A stretch of 64,000 nucleotides of DNA from Agrobacterium pusense (GCF_900102105.1 NZ_FNBB01000016.1:42396-106395); one strand, 5' to 3'. Shown: positions 35,484 to 45,436, counted from the stretch's first letter. Notes: generated from the letters alone by a model not told the origin. A program made the numbers and translations.

Positions 35484-37210
35484 AAAAAGTGCTGATTGCC
35501 AATCGCGGCGAGATCGCGGTGCGCATCATCCGCGCCTGTCGCGATTACGGCCTGAAATCGGTCGCCGTTTATGCCGATCCCGATCAGGACGCGCTTTTCG
35601 TCCGGCTGGCGGATGAAGCCTATGCGCTGGAAGGCGTGCGGCCCGCCGAGACCTATCTCGACATTACCAAGCTGATCGCGGTTGCAAAACGCGCTGGCGC
35701 GGACGCCGTGCATCCCGGTTACGGCTTTCTGTCCGAACGCGCGGAGTTTGCCCAAGCCGTCATCGATGCCGGCCTGATCTGGATCGGTCCCGACCCTCAT
35801 GTCATCGAGGCGCTGGGCGATAAGGTCGAGGCACGGCGCATCGCCACCGGCGTTGGCGCACCACTGGTTGCCGGCAGTGATGGCCCCGTCTCTTCCGCCG
35901 CGGAAGTCACCGCCTTCGCCGAACAGCACGGCCTGCCGGTCGCCATCAAGGCTGCCCATGGCGGTGGCGGGCGCGGCCTGAAGGTTGCCTGGAAAATGGA
36001 GGAGATCGCCGACCTCTACGAATCCGCCGTGCGCGAAGCAACCGCCGCCTTCGGTCGTGGCGAATGCTTTCTGGAGCGCTTCCTTGACCGGCCGCGCCAT
36101 ATAGAAGCGCAGGTTCTGGCCGATAAACACGGCAATGTGCTTGTTCTCGGCACCCGCGACTGCTCGCTGCAACGCCGGAACCAGAAACTGATCGAAGAGG
36201 CCCCCGCCCCCTTCCTGTCCGATGAGCAGCGCCAAAAAATCCATGACGCCGCCAAGGCGATCTGCGCCGCAGCCGGTTATTCCGGCGCCGGCACCGTCGA
36301 ATTCCTGCTCGGCGTTGACGGCACCATTTCTTTCCTCGAGGTCAATACGCGCCTGCAGGTGGAACATCCTGTCACCGAGGAAACCACCGGCATCGATCTC
36401 GTCATCGAACAGTTCCGTATTGCCGAAGGCAAGACGTTGCGTGTCCTTGAAACGCCCGAACCGCGCGGGCACTCCATGGAGTTCCGCATCAATGCCGAAG
36501 ACCCTGGCCGCGGCTTCCTGCCGACGCCCGGCTCGATCTCGGTTTTCGACGCGCCGTCCGGTCCCGGCATTCGCATGGATAGCGGTGTCGTCAGCGGCTC
36601 CGTCGTGCCTGGTGTCTTCGACTCGCTGATGGCGAAGCTCATTGTGACAGGTGTTGACCGCGATCAGGTTCTGCGCCGTGCCCGTCGCGCGCTGAAGGAA
36701 TTCCGCATCGAGGGTATCGCGACCGTTCTTCCGTTCCATCGCGCCGCGATCGAGACGGACGACTTCATCGGCACGGATCGGTTCAAGGTTCACACCCGCT
36801 GGATCGAAACCGATTTTGCGGCCATGCCCGACGCCATGGAGCGCCCGGCACCGGCCGACGATCCTTCCATGACACGAACCTATCTCGAGATTGACGGAAA
36901 GCGTGTTTCGGTCGGCCTGCCCAGCATTCTCCTTTCCAGCCTCGGCAGCGTCAACGGCGGCCAGGCGTCCGTTTCCGGCACTGCGGTCGACAGGAACGAG
37001 GGTGAAATCACTGCTCCCGTTTCCGGCACCTTGCAGTCCTTCAAGGTAAAAGATGGCGACACGGTCGCGGAAGGTGATCTCCTGGCAATCATGGAAGCAA
37101 TGAAGATGGAGACGCAGATTGTCGCCACCAGGGCCGGCAGGATCCGCCTGATCGGCAAGGAAGGCGACTATCTTCAGGCCGGCGATAGGGTGCTCGAAAT
37201 AGCCGGCTAA
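35480..37210 (+). CDS. biotin carboxylase with C-terminal biotin carrier domain
   Basis: The 576-residue protein is an AccC-like biotin carboxylase (residues 1-450: [20 protein letters not shown] loop [27 protein letters not shown]) followed by a linker and a biotinyl domain with EAMKMETQI, biotin site about Lys542. This BC-BCCP architecture is that of acyl-CoA carboxylase alpha subunits and, with the AHS1-AHS2 protein, of urea carboxylase. No acyl-CoA carboxyltransferase is nearby. It starts inside the pxpBC stop codon (ATGA), so the pair should be made in equal amounts. This suggests a biotin-dependent partner for the pxp enzyme; the reaction is unproven. Confidence 0.9.
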   Translation: MKKVLIANRGEIAVRIIRACRDYGLKSVAVYADPDQDALFVRLADEAYALEGVRPAETYLDITKLIAVAKRAGADAVHPGYGFLSERAEFAQAVIDAGLIWIGPDPHVIEALGDKVEARRIATGVGAPLVAGSDGPVSSAAEVTAFAEQHGLPVAIKAAHGGGGRGLKVAWKMEEIADLYESAVREATAAFGRGECFLERFLDRPRHIEAQVLADKHGNVLVLGTRDCSLQRRNQKLIEEAPAPFLSDEQRQKIHDAAKAICAAAGYSGAGTVEFLLGVDGTISFLEVNTRLQVEHPVTEETTGIDLVIEQFRIAEGKTLRVLETPEPRGHSMEFRINAEDPGRGFLPTPGSISVFDAPSGPGIRMDSGVVSGSVVPGVFDSLMAKLIVTGVDRDQVLRRARRALKEFRIEGIATVLPFHRAAIETDDFIGTDRFKVHTRWIETDFAAMPDAMERPAPADDPSMTRTYLEIDGKRVSVGLPSILLSSLGSVNGGQASVSGTAVDRNEGEITAPVSGTLQSFKVKDGDTVAEGDLLAIMEAMKMETQIVATRAGRIRLIGKEGDYLQAGDRVLEIAG

Positions 37211-37321
37211 TATTGAAGCGCCGCAACGACCTCATAATCGCAGATCGCGCATCCCCGGTGGCGGAACCCTTTCGTCACCGGGCCGTTTATGGCGCGACCT
37301 GCTAACCATCGTGAGGGACAT

Positions 37322-38809
37322 ATGGCCGGACGCACCTTGCTTCAATTCTTCCATTGGTATTATCCGGACGGAGGGAAATTATGGAGCGAGGTGGCCGAGA
37401 AGGCCGAAAGCCTTGCCAAAATGGGCATTACCGACGTCTGGCTGCCGCCCGCCTACAAGGGCGCCGCCGGCGGTTATTCGGTTGGATATGACACCTACGA
37501 TCTCTTCGACCTCGGCGAATTTGACCAGAAGGGCACCGTCGCCACCAAATACGGTGATCGTGGCGCCCTCGAGCATGCGGGCAAGACGCTGAAAGAGAAT
37601 GGCATCCGTGTCATTCACGACGTCGTTCTCAATCACAAGATGGGTGCCGACGAGAAGGAAAAGGTACGGGTTCGCCGCGTCAATCCCGACGATCGCACGG
37701 ATATCGACGACGAGGATTTTTCCGCACTCGCTTACACACGTTTCACCTTTCCTGGCCGAGGCGGCGTGCATTCCAAATTCATCTGGGACCAGAAATGTTT
37801 CAGCGGCGTCGATCACATCGAAGAGCCGACCGAAGACGGCATTTTCCGGCTCGTCAACGAATATGGCGACGGTGAGTGGAACGAGGAAGTCGATCAGGAA
37901 AACGGCAATTTCGACTATCTGATGGGTGCGGACGTCGAGTTTCGCAATCGGGCCGTCTATGAAGAGCTCAAATATTGGGGCCGCTGGCTTTCCGAGCAGG
38001 TCCAGGTGGACGGCTTCCGGCTGGATGCCGCAAAACATATTCCGGCATGGTTCTTCCGCGACTGGGTCGGCCATATGCGCGAGACTATTGACCCCGATCT
38101 TTTCGTCGTAGCGGAATATTGGCACCCCGATCTTGAGGCCTTGAAGAGCTATCTCGAACTCGTCGACAAGCAACTGATGCTTTTCGATGTCGCCCTTCAC
38201 CACAGCTTCCACGACGCGTCGAAACAGGGGGGTGATTTTGACATGCGCAGCATTTTCGATGGTGCGCTTGTTGCCGCCGTTCCCGATCACGCCGTCACGC
38301 TTGTCGATAACCACGACACCCAGCCATTGCAATCGCTGGAGGCCCCGGTGGAGCCCTGGTTCAAGCCCCTAGCCTATGCGATCATATTGCTGCGTGAAAA
38401 CGGCGTGCCTTGCGTTTTTTATCCCGATCTGTTCGGCACGAGCTATACCGACACGGGTAATGACGGCAATGAGTACAAAATCGATATGCCGGCCATCGAA
38501 TGCCTGCCGAAGCTCATAGAGGCGCGCAGCCGTTTCGCCAATGGCGTACAGACGGACATTTTCGATGACCCGAACTGCATCGCCTTCGTTCGCCATGGCA
38601 CCGCCGATGCGCCCGGTTGTGTCGTGGTGATGTCGAATGGCGAACCGGCGGAAAAGCATGTCGATCTCGGTCCGGATCATGCAGGGGCGGTCTGGCGCGA
38701 CTTCCTCGGGCACCGTCAAGAGGAGATCACCCTCGATGAGAGCGGCAAGGGCGCCTTCCCCACCAATGGCGGCAGTGTCAGTGTTTGGGTGCCAGCCGAA
38801 TCCGGGTGA
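37322..38809 (+). CDS. cytoplasmic alpha-amylase (GH13)
   Basis: The 495-residue GH13 enzyme resembles Bacillus-type AmyS but without a signal peptide, so it acts on intracellular alpha-1,4-glucans. Conserved regions are present in order: I DVVLNH (near residue 104), [11 protein letters not shown] (catalytic Asp near 234), III EYW (catalytic Glu near 264), and [10 protein letters not shown] (near 332). Calcium-site residues around NHKMGAD are also kept. The start at 37322 ([12 protein letters not shown]) has GAGG upstream; an in-frame ATG at 37289 does not. The 111-base gap to the biotin carboxylase contains an imperfect hairpin (around 37253-37281). Confidence 0.9.
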   Translation: MAGRTLLQFFHWYYPDGGKLWSEVAEKAESLAKMGITDVWLPPAYKGAAGGYSVGYDTYDLFDLGEFDQKGTVATKYGDRGALEHAGKTLKENGIRVIHDVVLNHKMGADEKEKVRVRRVNPDDRTDIDDEDFSALAYTRFTFPGRGGVHSKFIWDQKCFSGVDHIEEPTEDGIFRLVNEYGDGEWNEEVDQENGNFDYLMGADVEFRNRAVYEELKYWGRWLSEQVQVDGFRLDAAKHIPAWFFRDWVGHMRETIDPDLFVVAEYWHPDLEALKSYLELVDKQLMLFDVALHHSFHDASKQGGDFDMRSIFDGALVAAVPDHAVTLVDNHDTQPLQSLEAPVEPWFKPLAYAIILLRENGVPCVFYPDLFGTSYTDTGNDGNEYKIDMPAIECLPKLIEARSRFANGVQTDIFDDPNCIAFVRHGTADAPGCVVVMSNGEPAEKHVDLGPDHAGAVWRDFLGHRQEEITLDESGKGAFPTNGGSVSVWVPAESG

Positions 38810-38839
38810 GCAACAAGGCTAACGGTCCGAAAATTATGC

Positions 38840-39295
38840 TCACTCTGCCGAAACGAGGCGGCGGGGACCTGCGCCGTTATCGGCGAGAACATCGTTCGGA
38901 TTGCGCAACGGACAATCATCCAGCGAAAGGCACCCGCAACCGATACAGCCGGTAAGCTGGTCGCGCAGCATGATCAGGTTGTTGATGCGGAGCTGGAGCA
39001 TTTCCCGCCAGGATTGGGAGAACCTGCGCCAGTCGGCTGTTGTCGCCACCCGATCCTGCGGCAGGTCGGCCATCGCGTCCCTGATGATGCTCAGCTGTAT
39101 ACCCGCCCGCTGTGCAATGCGGATGATGGCGATGCGCCTCAGAACGGCGCGATGATAACGGCGTTGATTGCCGGCGGTGCGCCAGCCCTCGATCAATCCC
39201 TTCGCCTCGTAAAAATGGATGGTGGAGACGGCGATGCCGCTGCGGCGGGCAACCTCTCCCACCGTCAGGCTGTGTTTGAGTATGGTATTTTCCAT
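38840..39295 (-). CDS. soxR: redox-sensitive regulator SoxR (MerR family)
   Basis: The 151-residue protein has a MerR-type HTH (about 8-75: LTVGEVARRSGIAVSTIHFYE), a dimerisation helix and the SoxR [2Fe-2S] cluster with Cys117, Cys120, Cys122 and Cys128 in CIGCGCLSLDDC. Oxidation of the cluster by redox-cycling compounds activates target promoters. AGGAG precedes ATG 39295, and the longer frame is not used. No soxS is adjacent, as usual outside enterics. A perfect SoxR box lies 72 bases upstream of the start. Confidence 0.95.
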   Translation of the reverse strand: MENTILKHSLTVGEVARRSGIAVSTIHFYEAKGLIEGWRTAGNQRRYHRAVLRRIAIIRIAQRAGIQLSIIRDAMADLPQDRVATTADWRRFSQSWREMLQLRINNLIMLRDQLTGCIGCGCLSLDDCPLRNPNDVLADNGAGPRRLVSAE

Positions 39296-39366
39296 TCTGG
39301 CTCCTGCTTCCGGACCGATTTCCGCTCGGAAACGCGGAAACACAACGAAGAGCAGCCGGTATAATT

Positions 39367-39384
39367 CCTCAACTATAGTTGAGG
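39367..39384. promoter_or_regulatory. SoxR box
   Basis: CCTCAACTATAGTTGAGG is a perfect 18-bp palindrome matching the CCTCAAG/CTTGAGG pattern of SoxR operators. It lies between soxR and the terminator of the TonB receptor gene, so it should autoregulate soxR. Confidence 0.85.
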
Positions 39385-39401
39385 TCAATAGACCAACGGT
39401 C

Positions 39402-39428
39402 AAAAAAAGAGGCGCCCGATGGCGCCTC
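39402..39428 (-). terminator. rho-independent terminator of the TonB receptor gene
   Basis: On the minus strand a perfect 8-bp stem GAGGCGCC/GGCGCCTC with a 4-base loop is followed by seven T. It is 24 bases past the receptor stop codon. Confidence 0.92.
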
Positions 39429-39451
39429 CGAATTTCGCGGCTATGACTGGA

Positions 39452-41557
39452 TCAGAACTTCGCTGTCATGCTGATCCAGAAACGACGGCCTTCCATGACG
39501 GTGTTGAAATCGTCGGTGCCGACATCCTTGTCGAAGACGTTGTAGACGGCGGCATTGAGATCGACATTTTCGGCGACCGCATATTTCGCGCCGATATCAA
39601 GCGTGGTGTAGGCGTCATATTTTCGACCGGCCTTGCCGTTGATCGTCACCGGCGTGCCGTTCGTGCCGATGCGCGGGCCGGCATTGATTTCCGATCCGTG
39701 GTAATTCAGCGAGGCCCAGGCTTCAAGACCATCGATCGGTGTCACCCAGTCGCCGCGCAGATTGGCCATATGCTCCGGTGTCCGCGCCAATGGAAAACCT
39801 TGGTAATCACCGGTCTTCTGTTCGGAATGCGTATAGGTATAGTTGCCGCGCAGCGTCAGTTCCGGCGTCGCGTACCAGGTCGCCGTCAATTCCACACCCT
39901 GAATGACCGCATCGTCGATATTGTAATTATACCAGAGGCGGTAGTTGCGGTCTTCGCTCCAGCGGACAGGCGTTCCATCGGGATTGAGCACCAGCGCGTT
40001 GGAAATCTTGTCCTTGAAATCGGTGTAGAAATAGGTGGCCCCCAGAGCGACGTCACCATTCTCCCAAAGTGCCGCCACTTCGTAACTCGTGCTTTTTTCC
40101 GCTTCGAGGTTGGGATCGCCGATGATCACACCGCAGGTGCCGCTCGGACCATAGGTGCAACCGCCCCCACCTGTCGTATAGGCATAACCCGGCGCGATCT
40201 GACGGATTTCCGGTGCGCGGAAACCGGTGGAAACGCCGCCCTTGATGGTCAGCTCTTCCGTGGCGCTCCAGACGCCATAAAGACGCGGGCTGAAATGATT
40301 GCCGTATTTTTCATGGTTATCGAGGCGAAGCCCGCCCGTCAGCGCGAAATTGTCGACGATGCGCCACTCATCCTCAAGGAATAGAGCCCATTGCGTGGCC
40401 GAAAACGTCTCGTCCCGGCCGGTACGGCGGCCCGGGTTCTGGTCCGTCAGCCGTGCCTCGAAATATTGGCCGCCCGTGACCAGTGTGTGGTTGCCGAAGA
40501 GCTCGAAAGGCGTGGTGAACTTGCCATCGAGCACGGTATTGCGCACCTCCGGCGAGCGTGCATTTTCAGTCACGCGGCCGGTTCGGATGTTTCTGGTGAA
40601 ATTGGTGCGTTCCGCCCATTCCTGCTGCAACGAGAATTCGGATGTGGTCGGTCCCCAGCGGCCGGTGTGCGAGAGTGACCAGTGGTCACGCGTGTTGATG
40701 TTGTAGGTGCCGTCGCTATTGGCCGCGAGCGATTCGCCAGGCTCGGCGCTCCGGCGTAGCCTTGTCTTGCCACCCTCGAGATAGATGTCGTGATCTTCGT
40801 TCGGCGTAAACGTCAGGCGGCCGTTGAAATCATATTCCTTGGCGCCGGTGGTCCCGCCCAAAATGCGGTCTTCGCCGCGCGTGAAGCCCCTGCCCCAGAG
40901 CTGCAGACCAAGCTGATCCTTGAGGATCGGACCGTTCGCATACCAGGAGACCTGGCCGCTGTTGCCGAATTTCGAATGCTGTTGAACCGTGCCCTCGGTG
41001 GTGACGGAGCCCGACCAGACGTCGCCGACCTTGCGGGTGATGATGTTGATCACGCCGCCCATGGCATCCGAGCCATAAAGCGAGGACATGGGACCGCGCA
41101 CCACTTCGATACGTTCGATCGCCGAAACCGGCGGCACGAAGCTCTGTTCGAAGCCGGAGTTGCCATTCGTGCGGGCATCGCGCGTGCTCTGCCGCTTGCC
41201 GTCAACGAGGATCAACGTATAGGCGCCCGGCAAGCCGCGGATGAAAACATCCTTTTCGTTGGCGATTCCGGTGACGGACACGCCCTGCACTTCGCGCAGG
41301 GCGTCAGTCAGGTCGCGATACGCCCCCTTTTCCAGATCCTCCCGTGTGACGACGGTGATGCTGGCCGGAGCGTCTTTTACATTCTGCTCGAAACCGGACG
41401 CGGTGACGACGATCTGCTCAAGAACAGTGGTATTTTCGGATGCCTGCTGCGCAAAAGCGGGCAGAGCAATATTTAACGCGGTTCCCGCCATTGCTGCCGA
41501 AAAAGTAGTCTTTATTGTCATCGAAGCCTTTTTGCAGCCCCGGTACTTCAATTCCAT
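39452..41557 (-). CDS. TonB-dependent outer-membrane receptor (FepA/CirA-like)
   Basis: The roughly 701-residue outer-membrane beta-barrel receptor begins with a signal peptide (core MTIKTTFSAAMAGTALNIAL, ending AFA). A TonB-box-like segment (EQIVVTAS) and a plug domain (APASITVVTREDLEKGAYRDLTDALREVQGVSV; EVVRGPMSSLYGSDAMGGVINIIT) follow. The C-terminus is an aromatic, WISMTAKF, as required for barrel assembly. The plug and barrel resemble catecholate-siderophore/colicin receptors (CirA, IrgA). The start could be 41557 (GGGGG upstream) or 41521 (AAGG upstream, shorter signal). It is divergent from the LysR-TrpD2 gene; no Fur or RirA box was recognised. Confidence 0.9.
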   Translation of the reverse strand: MELKYRGCKKASMTIKTTFSAAMAGTALNIALPAFAQQASENTTVLEQIVVTASGFEQNVKDAPASITVVTREDLEKGAYRDLTDALREVQGVSVTGIANEKDVFIRGLPGAYTLILVDGKRQSTRDARTNGNSGFEQSFVPPVSAIERIEVVRGPMSSLYGSDAMGGVINIITRKVGDVWSGSVTTEGTVQQHSKFGNSGQVSWYANGPILKDQLGLQLWGRGFTRGEDRILGGTTGAKEYDFNGRLTFTPNEDHDIYLEGGKTRLRRSAEPGESLAANSDGTYNINTRDHWSLSHTGRWGPTTSEFSLQQEWAERTNFTRNIRTGRVTENARSPEVRNTVLDGKFTTPFELFGNHTLVTGGQYFEARLTDQNPGRRTGRDETFSATQWALFLEDEWRIVDNFALTGGLRLDNHEKYGNHFSPRLYGVWSATEELTIKGGVSTGFRAPEIRQIAPGYAYTTGGGGCTYGPSGTCGVIIGDPNLEAEKSTSYEVAALWENGDVALGATYFYTDFKDKISNALVLNPDGTPVRWSEDRNYRLWYNYNIDDAVIQGVELTATWYATPELTLRGNYTYTHSEQKTGDYQGFPLARTPEHMANLRGDWVTPIDGLEAWASLNYHGSEINAGPRIGTNGTPVTINGKAGRKYDAYTTLDIGAKYAVAENVDLNAAVYNVFDKDVGTDDFNTVMEGRRFWISMTAKF

Positions 41558-41681
41558 GTTATGCCCCCGCATTTAACTTGAGAATTTCACCCCACTTATT
41601 TACGAGGGGGGTGCGGGTGCAACAGGTTTGTTTTCGAACAGTTCTAAATTCTAGAAATTGCAAAAAGGGCTCCCTCTTAAG

Positions 41682-43175
41682 ATGAGTGGAGTAAAAATTC
41701 GCCAGATGACAACCAGCAAGAGAAAAGACGGACCGGCTTCCACGGCAAAACCCGACAGGCTTGGGCAGCTGAAACTGCTTGTCGCTTTTGATGCGTTGTT
41801 GCGGGAAGGTAGTGTCAGCCGCGCCGCGGCGGGCATGGGACTTCCAACATCATCGATGAGCCGGATCTTGCAGCAGCTACGGGAAAAATACGGGGACCAG
41901 CTCTTTCTCCGCACCGGCCAAGGCCTGCGCCCCACCCCCTTTGCCGAAGCCATGCGCCTGCGCATCCGCTCCCTGGCGGCAGAGGCCGAAAATCTGATCG
42001 ATTATTCGCAGGAAGAACCCGACGCGCCGGCCACCATCAATAAGAACGGCTGGGAGCAGCCGGCATTGATGAAAGCACCGCCACTTTCCCTTCGCCCCAG
42101 CATTCTTCTTGAAGGTCAGCCGACGCCGGAAAACATTGCCGAGCGTCTCGCCCGCATCGGCCACAATTCTGCCCCACAGGAACGGCTCGCCAAGTATATT
42201 GCAACGTCTGCGATGGGAATAGGCAACAGCCGTCCGCTCAGCCAATCGGAGGCGACGGATGCACTGTCGATCATTCTGGAAGGGGATGCCGATCCGATAC
42301 AGATCGGGGCACTGCTCGCCACCATGCATTATCGCGGCGTGACGGCGGCCGAACTGGCCGGCTTCATCCAGGCCACGTGGCGACATGTCGGGCGCGACCG
42401 CTACCGGCCTGTCACCGTCGATCTCGACTGGCCGGCTTATATGTCCCCCAAACACCGCGACGCGCCATGGTTCGTGCATTCTGCCCGCCTCGTTTCCATG
42501 GCGGGATACAGGGTGCTGCTGCACGGCCATGTTGGTCAGGGCGAAAATGGCGGCAAGCTTGAACGCGCCGCACAAGCCTGCGGTATTCCCCTTTGCCGTT
42601 CGCTTTCGCAGGCGGCCGAGGCCACGTCATCCGAACGGATCGCCTATCTCCCCCTGGGCGGCCTGTCTCTGCAATTCCAGAGCCTGCTCAGTCTCCATGG
42701 CATTCTGGAAATGCGCCCGCCGGTGCATACTGTCGTCCACCTTCTCAATCCACTGCGCGCAAGGAGCACCATTATAGGGCTCGCCCGTCCGGCCTATCAG
42801 GAGCTGCATCGCGATACCGCCCGCCTGCTCGCCGTGGAGAATCTCGCAATACTCGGTAACACGCGGGATTTCGCACAGTTCACGCCATTCCGCAGCACAC
42901 GGATTTTCGGTCTTTCAAGCGGAAGGGACGTGGAGGTCCTGGTCCCCGCCCGCGAAGCACCGCCTGCCGAAATGCCAACCATGTTTACCACCTTCGAATA
43001 TTGGCGTGCAGTCTGGACAGGAGCCGCGAAAGACGAAAGGGCGGAAACCATCATCATATCCACCGCCGCCGCCGCGTTGATGCTCGTCAATGACATGGGG
43101 CTTTCCTTTGACGAAGCTTACGCGAAAAGCCTCAAGCTCTGGAACGAGAGGACGCGCAATCTGGTCAGCGTCTGA
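41682..43175 (+). CDS. LysR-type HTH fused to a TrpD2/YbiB-like glycosyltransferase-3 domain
   Basis: The roughly 497-residue protein joins two unrelated parts. Residues about 30-100 are a LysR-type winged HTH (KLLVAFDALLREGSVSRAAA, then SSMSRILQQLREKYGDQLF and RTGQGLRPT). No LysR effector domain follows. From about 150 the sequence aligns with anthranilate phosphoribosyltransferase relatives: helical bundle SQSEATDALSIILEGDADP, then VDLDWPAYM, YRVLLHGHVGQ, and HTVVHLLNPL. The GTGGD pyrophosphate motif of true TrpD is not seen, placing it with TrpD2/YbiB, which binds nucleic acid rather than making tryptophan. The start may be 41682 or 41706. Neighbours give no pathway. Confidence 0.8.
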   Translation: MSGVKIRQMTTSKRKDGPASTAKPDRLGQLKLLVAFDALLREGSVSRAAAGMGLPTSSMSRILQQLREKYGDQLFLRTGQGLRPTPFAEAMRLRIRSLAAEAENLIDYSQEEPDAPATINKNGWEQPALMKAPPLSLRPSILLEGQPTPENIAERLARIGHNSAPQERLAKYIATSAMGIGNSRPLSQSEATDALSIILEGDADPIQIGALLATMHYRGVTAAELAGFIQATWRHVGRDRYRPVTVDLDWPAYMSPKHRDAPWFVHSARLVSMAGYRVLLHGHVGQGENGGKLERAAQACGIPLCRSLSQAAEATSSERIAYLPLGGLSLQFQSLLSLHGILEMRPPVHTVVHLLNPLRARSTIIGLARPAYQELHRDTARLLAVENLAILGNTRDFAQFTPFRSTRIFGLSSGRDVEVLVPAREAPPAEMPTMFTTFEYWRAVWTGAAKDERAETIIISTAAAALMLVNDMGLSFDEAYAKSLKLWNERTRNLVSV

Positions 43176-43185
43176 GCATTCGAGA

Positions 43186-44385
43186 TCACGCCGTGGCGAC
43201 TGACTTTTTCAGAGCCAGATATTCCCACAGGGCAACAAGCAGCAGAATACCCGTGCTGGCCAGCTGCAGGATGAATAGCGGAATGCCCGGCACCGGCAAC
43301 AATAGGCAGAGCGCTGCCACGCCCGCAAAATGCGAGACGGGGCGCTGATAGGTCGCTGCGATCTTGACACCGATATTGCCTGCCAGAAAGAGGACGGGAC
43401 CACCGACGATTGCGATGGCCTCCCTTATCGTTGCGGCCTCGTGGGCGTGGGACAGGCTGAAATCCTCTCCCACCGCCGTCAGAATGATACCGGCGACGAT
43501 TGGCAAATGTCCGTAATTGAAGAGATTATGGGCGATCTTCGCCTTCTCGTCGGCGTTCTCGGCTTTTCTGGAGGCTTCCGCCTGTCCGTGATGGAAGTAA
43601 ATCCACCACATCGCGACGGTGCTGATGAAGGCGGAGCAGAAAACGACAAATGTCAGCCCGGAGTTCATATATTCGGTTGCCGTCCGGCCAGTGGTCAGAA
43701 TTGTTTCCCCCAGACAGATGATGACAAACAGGGCGCAACGTTCCGCCAGATGCTCTCCGGAAAGATGCAGACTGTCGTCATCGCGAGAACGCAAGCCGGG
43801 GACAACATAGCGGCAGGCCGGACCGGCATACTCGATTGCGAGCGCCATGCCCCACAGGAGAATGCGTTCCCCCAGATCGCAAAATCCGCCTGCCAACCAG
43901 AACAGGCTCGAAATGGCCAGCCAGATCGTCACCCTCACGAACACCAGAAACGACTGCCGGTCTTCATCCCTGAAGGCATAGAGAGCAAACAGGCTTCGAC
44001 CGATCTGCATGACGCTGTAGATCAGCGCGAAAACCAGGCCCTGTTCGGCAAAGGCTTCCGGCAAGGCGATGGCCAGCAGTACACCGCCAAACATCAGCAC
44101 GAAGAGCAAAATCCTGACCGGTTCTTTTTCGGTATTCAGCAGATTGGTGATCCAGGTGGTGTGTATCCACAGCCACCACAGGGACAATATCAGGATGCCG
44201 GCTTCCAGCACCGCCGTTGGCCCAAAGTCCTTCGCCAGAGAATGGGATAACTGAATAAGAGCGAAAACGAAAACCAGATCAAAGAACAGCTCAGGAAATG
44301 TTGCCTTTCCCGTCTCCTGGCCGTCATGCCGGATCCAGCTTTCTGCCCTCGGCGCCCGTCGGGAAATCTGGGTTCCTGTTCTCAT
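43186..44385 (-). CDS. low-temperature-requirement A (LtrA) family membrane protein
   Basis: The roughly 399-residue protein is of the LtrA family (PF06772) with about twelve hydrophobic segments. The family signature TFPELFFDLVFVFALIQLS is at about residues 29-47. CLGETILTTGRT lies near 230 and a histidine-containing IYFHHGQAEASRK loop near 265. The first member was linked to growth of Listeria in the cold; the molecular role is unknown. The ATG at 44385 (MRTGTQIS) is preferred over a GTG 14 codons upstream. It converges with the HTH-TrpD2 gene. Confidence 0.85.
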   Translation of the reverse strand: MRTGTQISRRAPRAESWIRHDGQETGKATFPELFFDLVFVFALIQLSHSLAKDFGPTAVLEAGILILSLWWLWIHTTWITNLLNTEKEPVRILLFVLMFGGVLLAIALPEAFAEQGLVFALIYSVMQIGRSLFALYAFRDEDRQSFLVFVRVTIWLAISSLFWLAGGFCDLGERILLWGMALAIEYAGPACRYVVPGLRSRDDDSLHLSGEHLAERCALFVIICLGETILTTGRTATEYMNSGLTFVVFCSAFISTVAMWWIYFHHGQAEASRKAENADEKAKIAHNLFNYGHLPIVAGIILTAVGEDFSLSHAHEAATIREAIAIVGGPVLFLAGNIGVKIAATYQRPVSHFAGVAALCLLLPVPGIPLFILQLASTGILLLVALWEYLALKKSVATA

Positions 44386-44423
44386 TCTGCTTCCGTTTGC
44401 GGAGCATAGATCATCGCAATCCC

Positions 44424-44708
44424 TCACTGTCGCAAGACGTGGGTTTCAGCCCCGGTATTGTTATGATCTGACCCGCGGCCGGGGAATTCCAGCCCACGCG
44501 CCCTGTCGGGAAGGAACTGCGGTCCCACCAGCCGCACCGTTTTTCCGGAGACATCAATAATGTAACTTTGGGCGGAAGGCGCCGATGAAACCGCTGCGTT
44601 ACCGTCTTTTTTATCTTCCAGCCGGCTGATTTCCAGGGACTGGGAAAATACCGGCACGACCATTACGCAAACGAGGCCGGCGGCGAGAAAGAGGGGCTTG
44701 GGTAACAT
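44424..44708 (-). CDS. small exported hypothetical protein
   Basis: The 94-residue protein has a clear signal peptide (MLPKPLFLAAGLVCVMVVP, cleavage after VFS/Q near 22) and a short polar mature part. This has an IIDVSGKTVRLVGPQFLPD strand-like stretch and no cysteines. GGGA precedes the ATG. It is probably periplasmic. I do not recognise the family. It ends three to four bases from the LtrA GTG region, so the two could be cotranscribed. Confidence 0.65.
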   Translation of the reverse strand: MLPKPLFLAAGLVCVMVVPVFSQSLEISRLEDKKDGNAAVSSAPSAQSYIIDVSGKTVRLVGPQFLPDRARGLEFPGRGSDHNNTGAETHVLRQ

Positions 44709-44773
44709 CGAAATTCCCTGACGCTTTTATCTGCGCCAATAACAGCCATCACCTGCATTTGTTCCGCGCAGCT

Positions 44774-44986
44774 TCAGGTATCGCCCTCAAGGTAAGTGCG
44801 GTATTGCACGTAATCACCGCTCGATTGCCCATCGACGACTTCAGGCGGCCGCCCCTCGCCCCCTGGGAGATAGCCGGTGTCTTCGAGGACCGATTTCACG
44901 AGCTCTGCAATCGCAATATGTCGGGGCATAGCTTTATCCGCCATGTAAAGGGCGACGGCCAGTTCTATATCATCCGGAAATGTCAT
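44774..44986 (-). CDS. small hypothetical protein
   Basis: The 70-residue acidic protein starts MTFPDDIELAVALYMADKAMPR and has a helical N-terminal half and a polar, Gly/Asp-rich C-terminus. No signal peptide, membrane segment or known domain is visible. Its codon use resembles neighbours and the length is unlikely by chance in this GC content, but the ribosome site is weak. Function unknown. Confidence 0.5.
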   Translation of the reverse strand: MTFPDDIELAVALYMADKAMPRHIAIAELVKSVLEDTGYLPGGEGRPPEVVDGQSSGDYVQYRTYLEGDT

Positions 44987-45436
44987 GAGCGTGGCGTTCC
45001 GTTAAACCATGGACTGGAACGCGCAGTGCCAGCGAAAGTTCAATTCGTCGGCGCCAAGGTAGCGCGGATTGGCGACATATCGCGGAACTTTTTTCGAGGG
45101 AGGAACTTCTGCCCGAAATGAACAGGCTGATGTTCACCGTAGGTTTTCAGTCCGGCCCCGTCGCAATTTAATTGACCCTGGAATGCGGCGAGACAGCTAC
45201 TTGGCATTAAAAATGCTCCAGACTCAAGCAATTGAAACCAATCATGGAAACGCGCAAACGAAAGCTAAATTGGACTTAACTTTCGTTACTTTGCATTAAC
45301 CACGGGAAGCCCCGATCGGACACAAAGTGTTCTAGCAGCTTCGTTCCAACGAATCTTTTGGTGTTTGCGTGAACAGCAAGAATCTAACCGCATAGCCGGT
45401 TTTTCGCAAGCTGCCGCCGCTCCGCTCATCACGCCC
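44987..45436. other. 450-base intergenic stretch downstream of repC
   Basis: No convincing gene is seen. The middle (about 45150-45310) is AT-rich compared with its surroundings. An imperfect hairpin AACCG/CGGTT followed by T on the plus strand lies near 45388-45405. Short open frames here lack ribosome sites and family features. Confidence 0.5.

Noticed and set aside
35369..36793. 474-codon minus-strand frame opposite the biotin carboxylase
   Set aside because: Runs across the stop/start overlap of two real genes on the other strand and has no recognisable domain.
37253..37281. Hairpin CCCGGTG/CACCGGG after the biotin carboxylase as a terminator
   Set aside because: The loop is long and no T-run follows, so it was not called as a terminator.
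44759..45299. Possible small genes on the plus strand downstream of repC
   Set aside because: Frames lack ribosome sites and overlap the better-supported minus-strand gene or AT-rich non-coding sequence.
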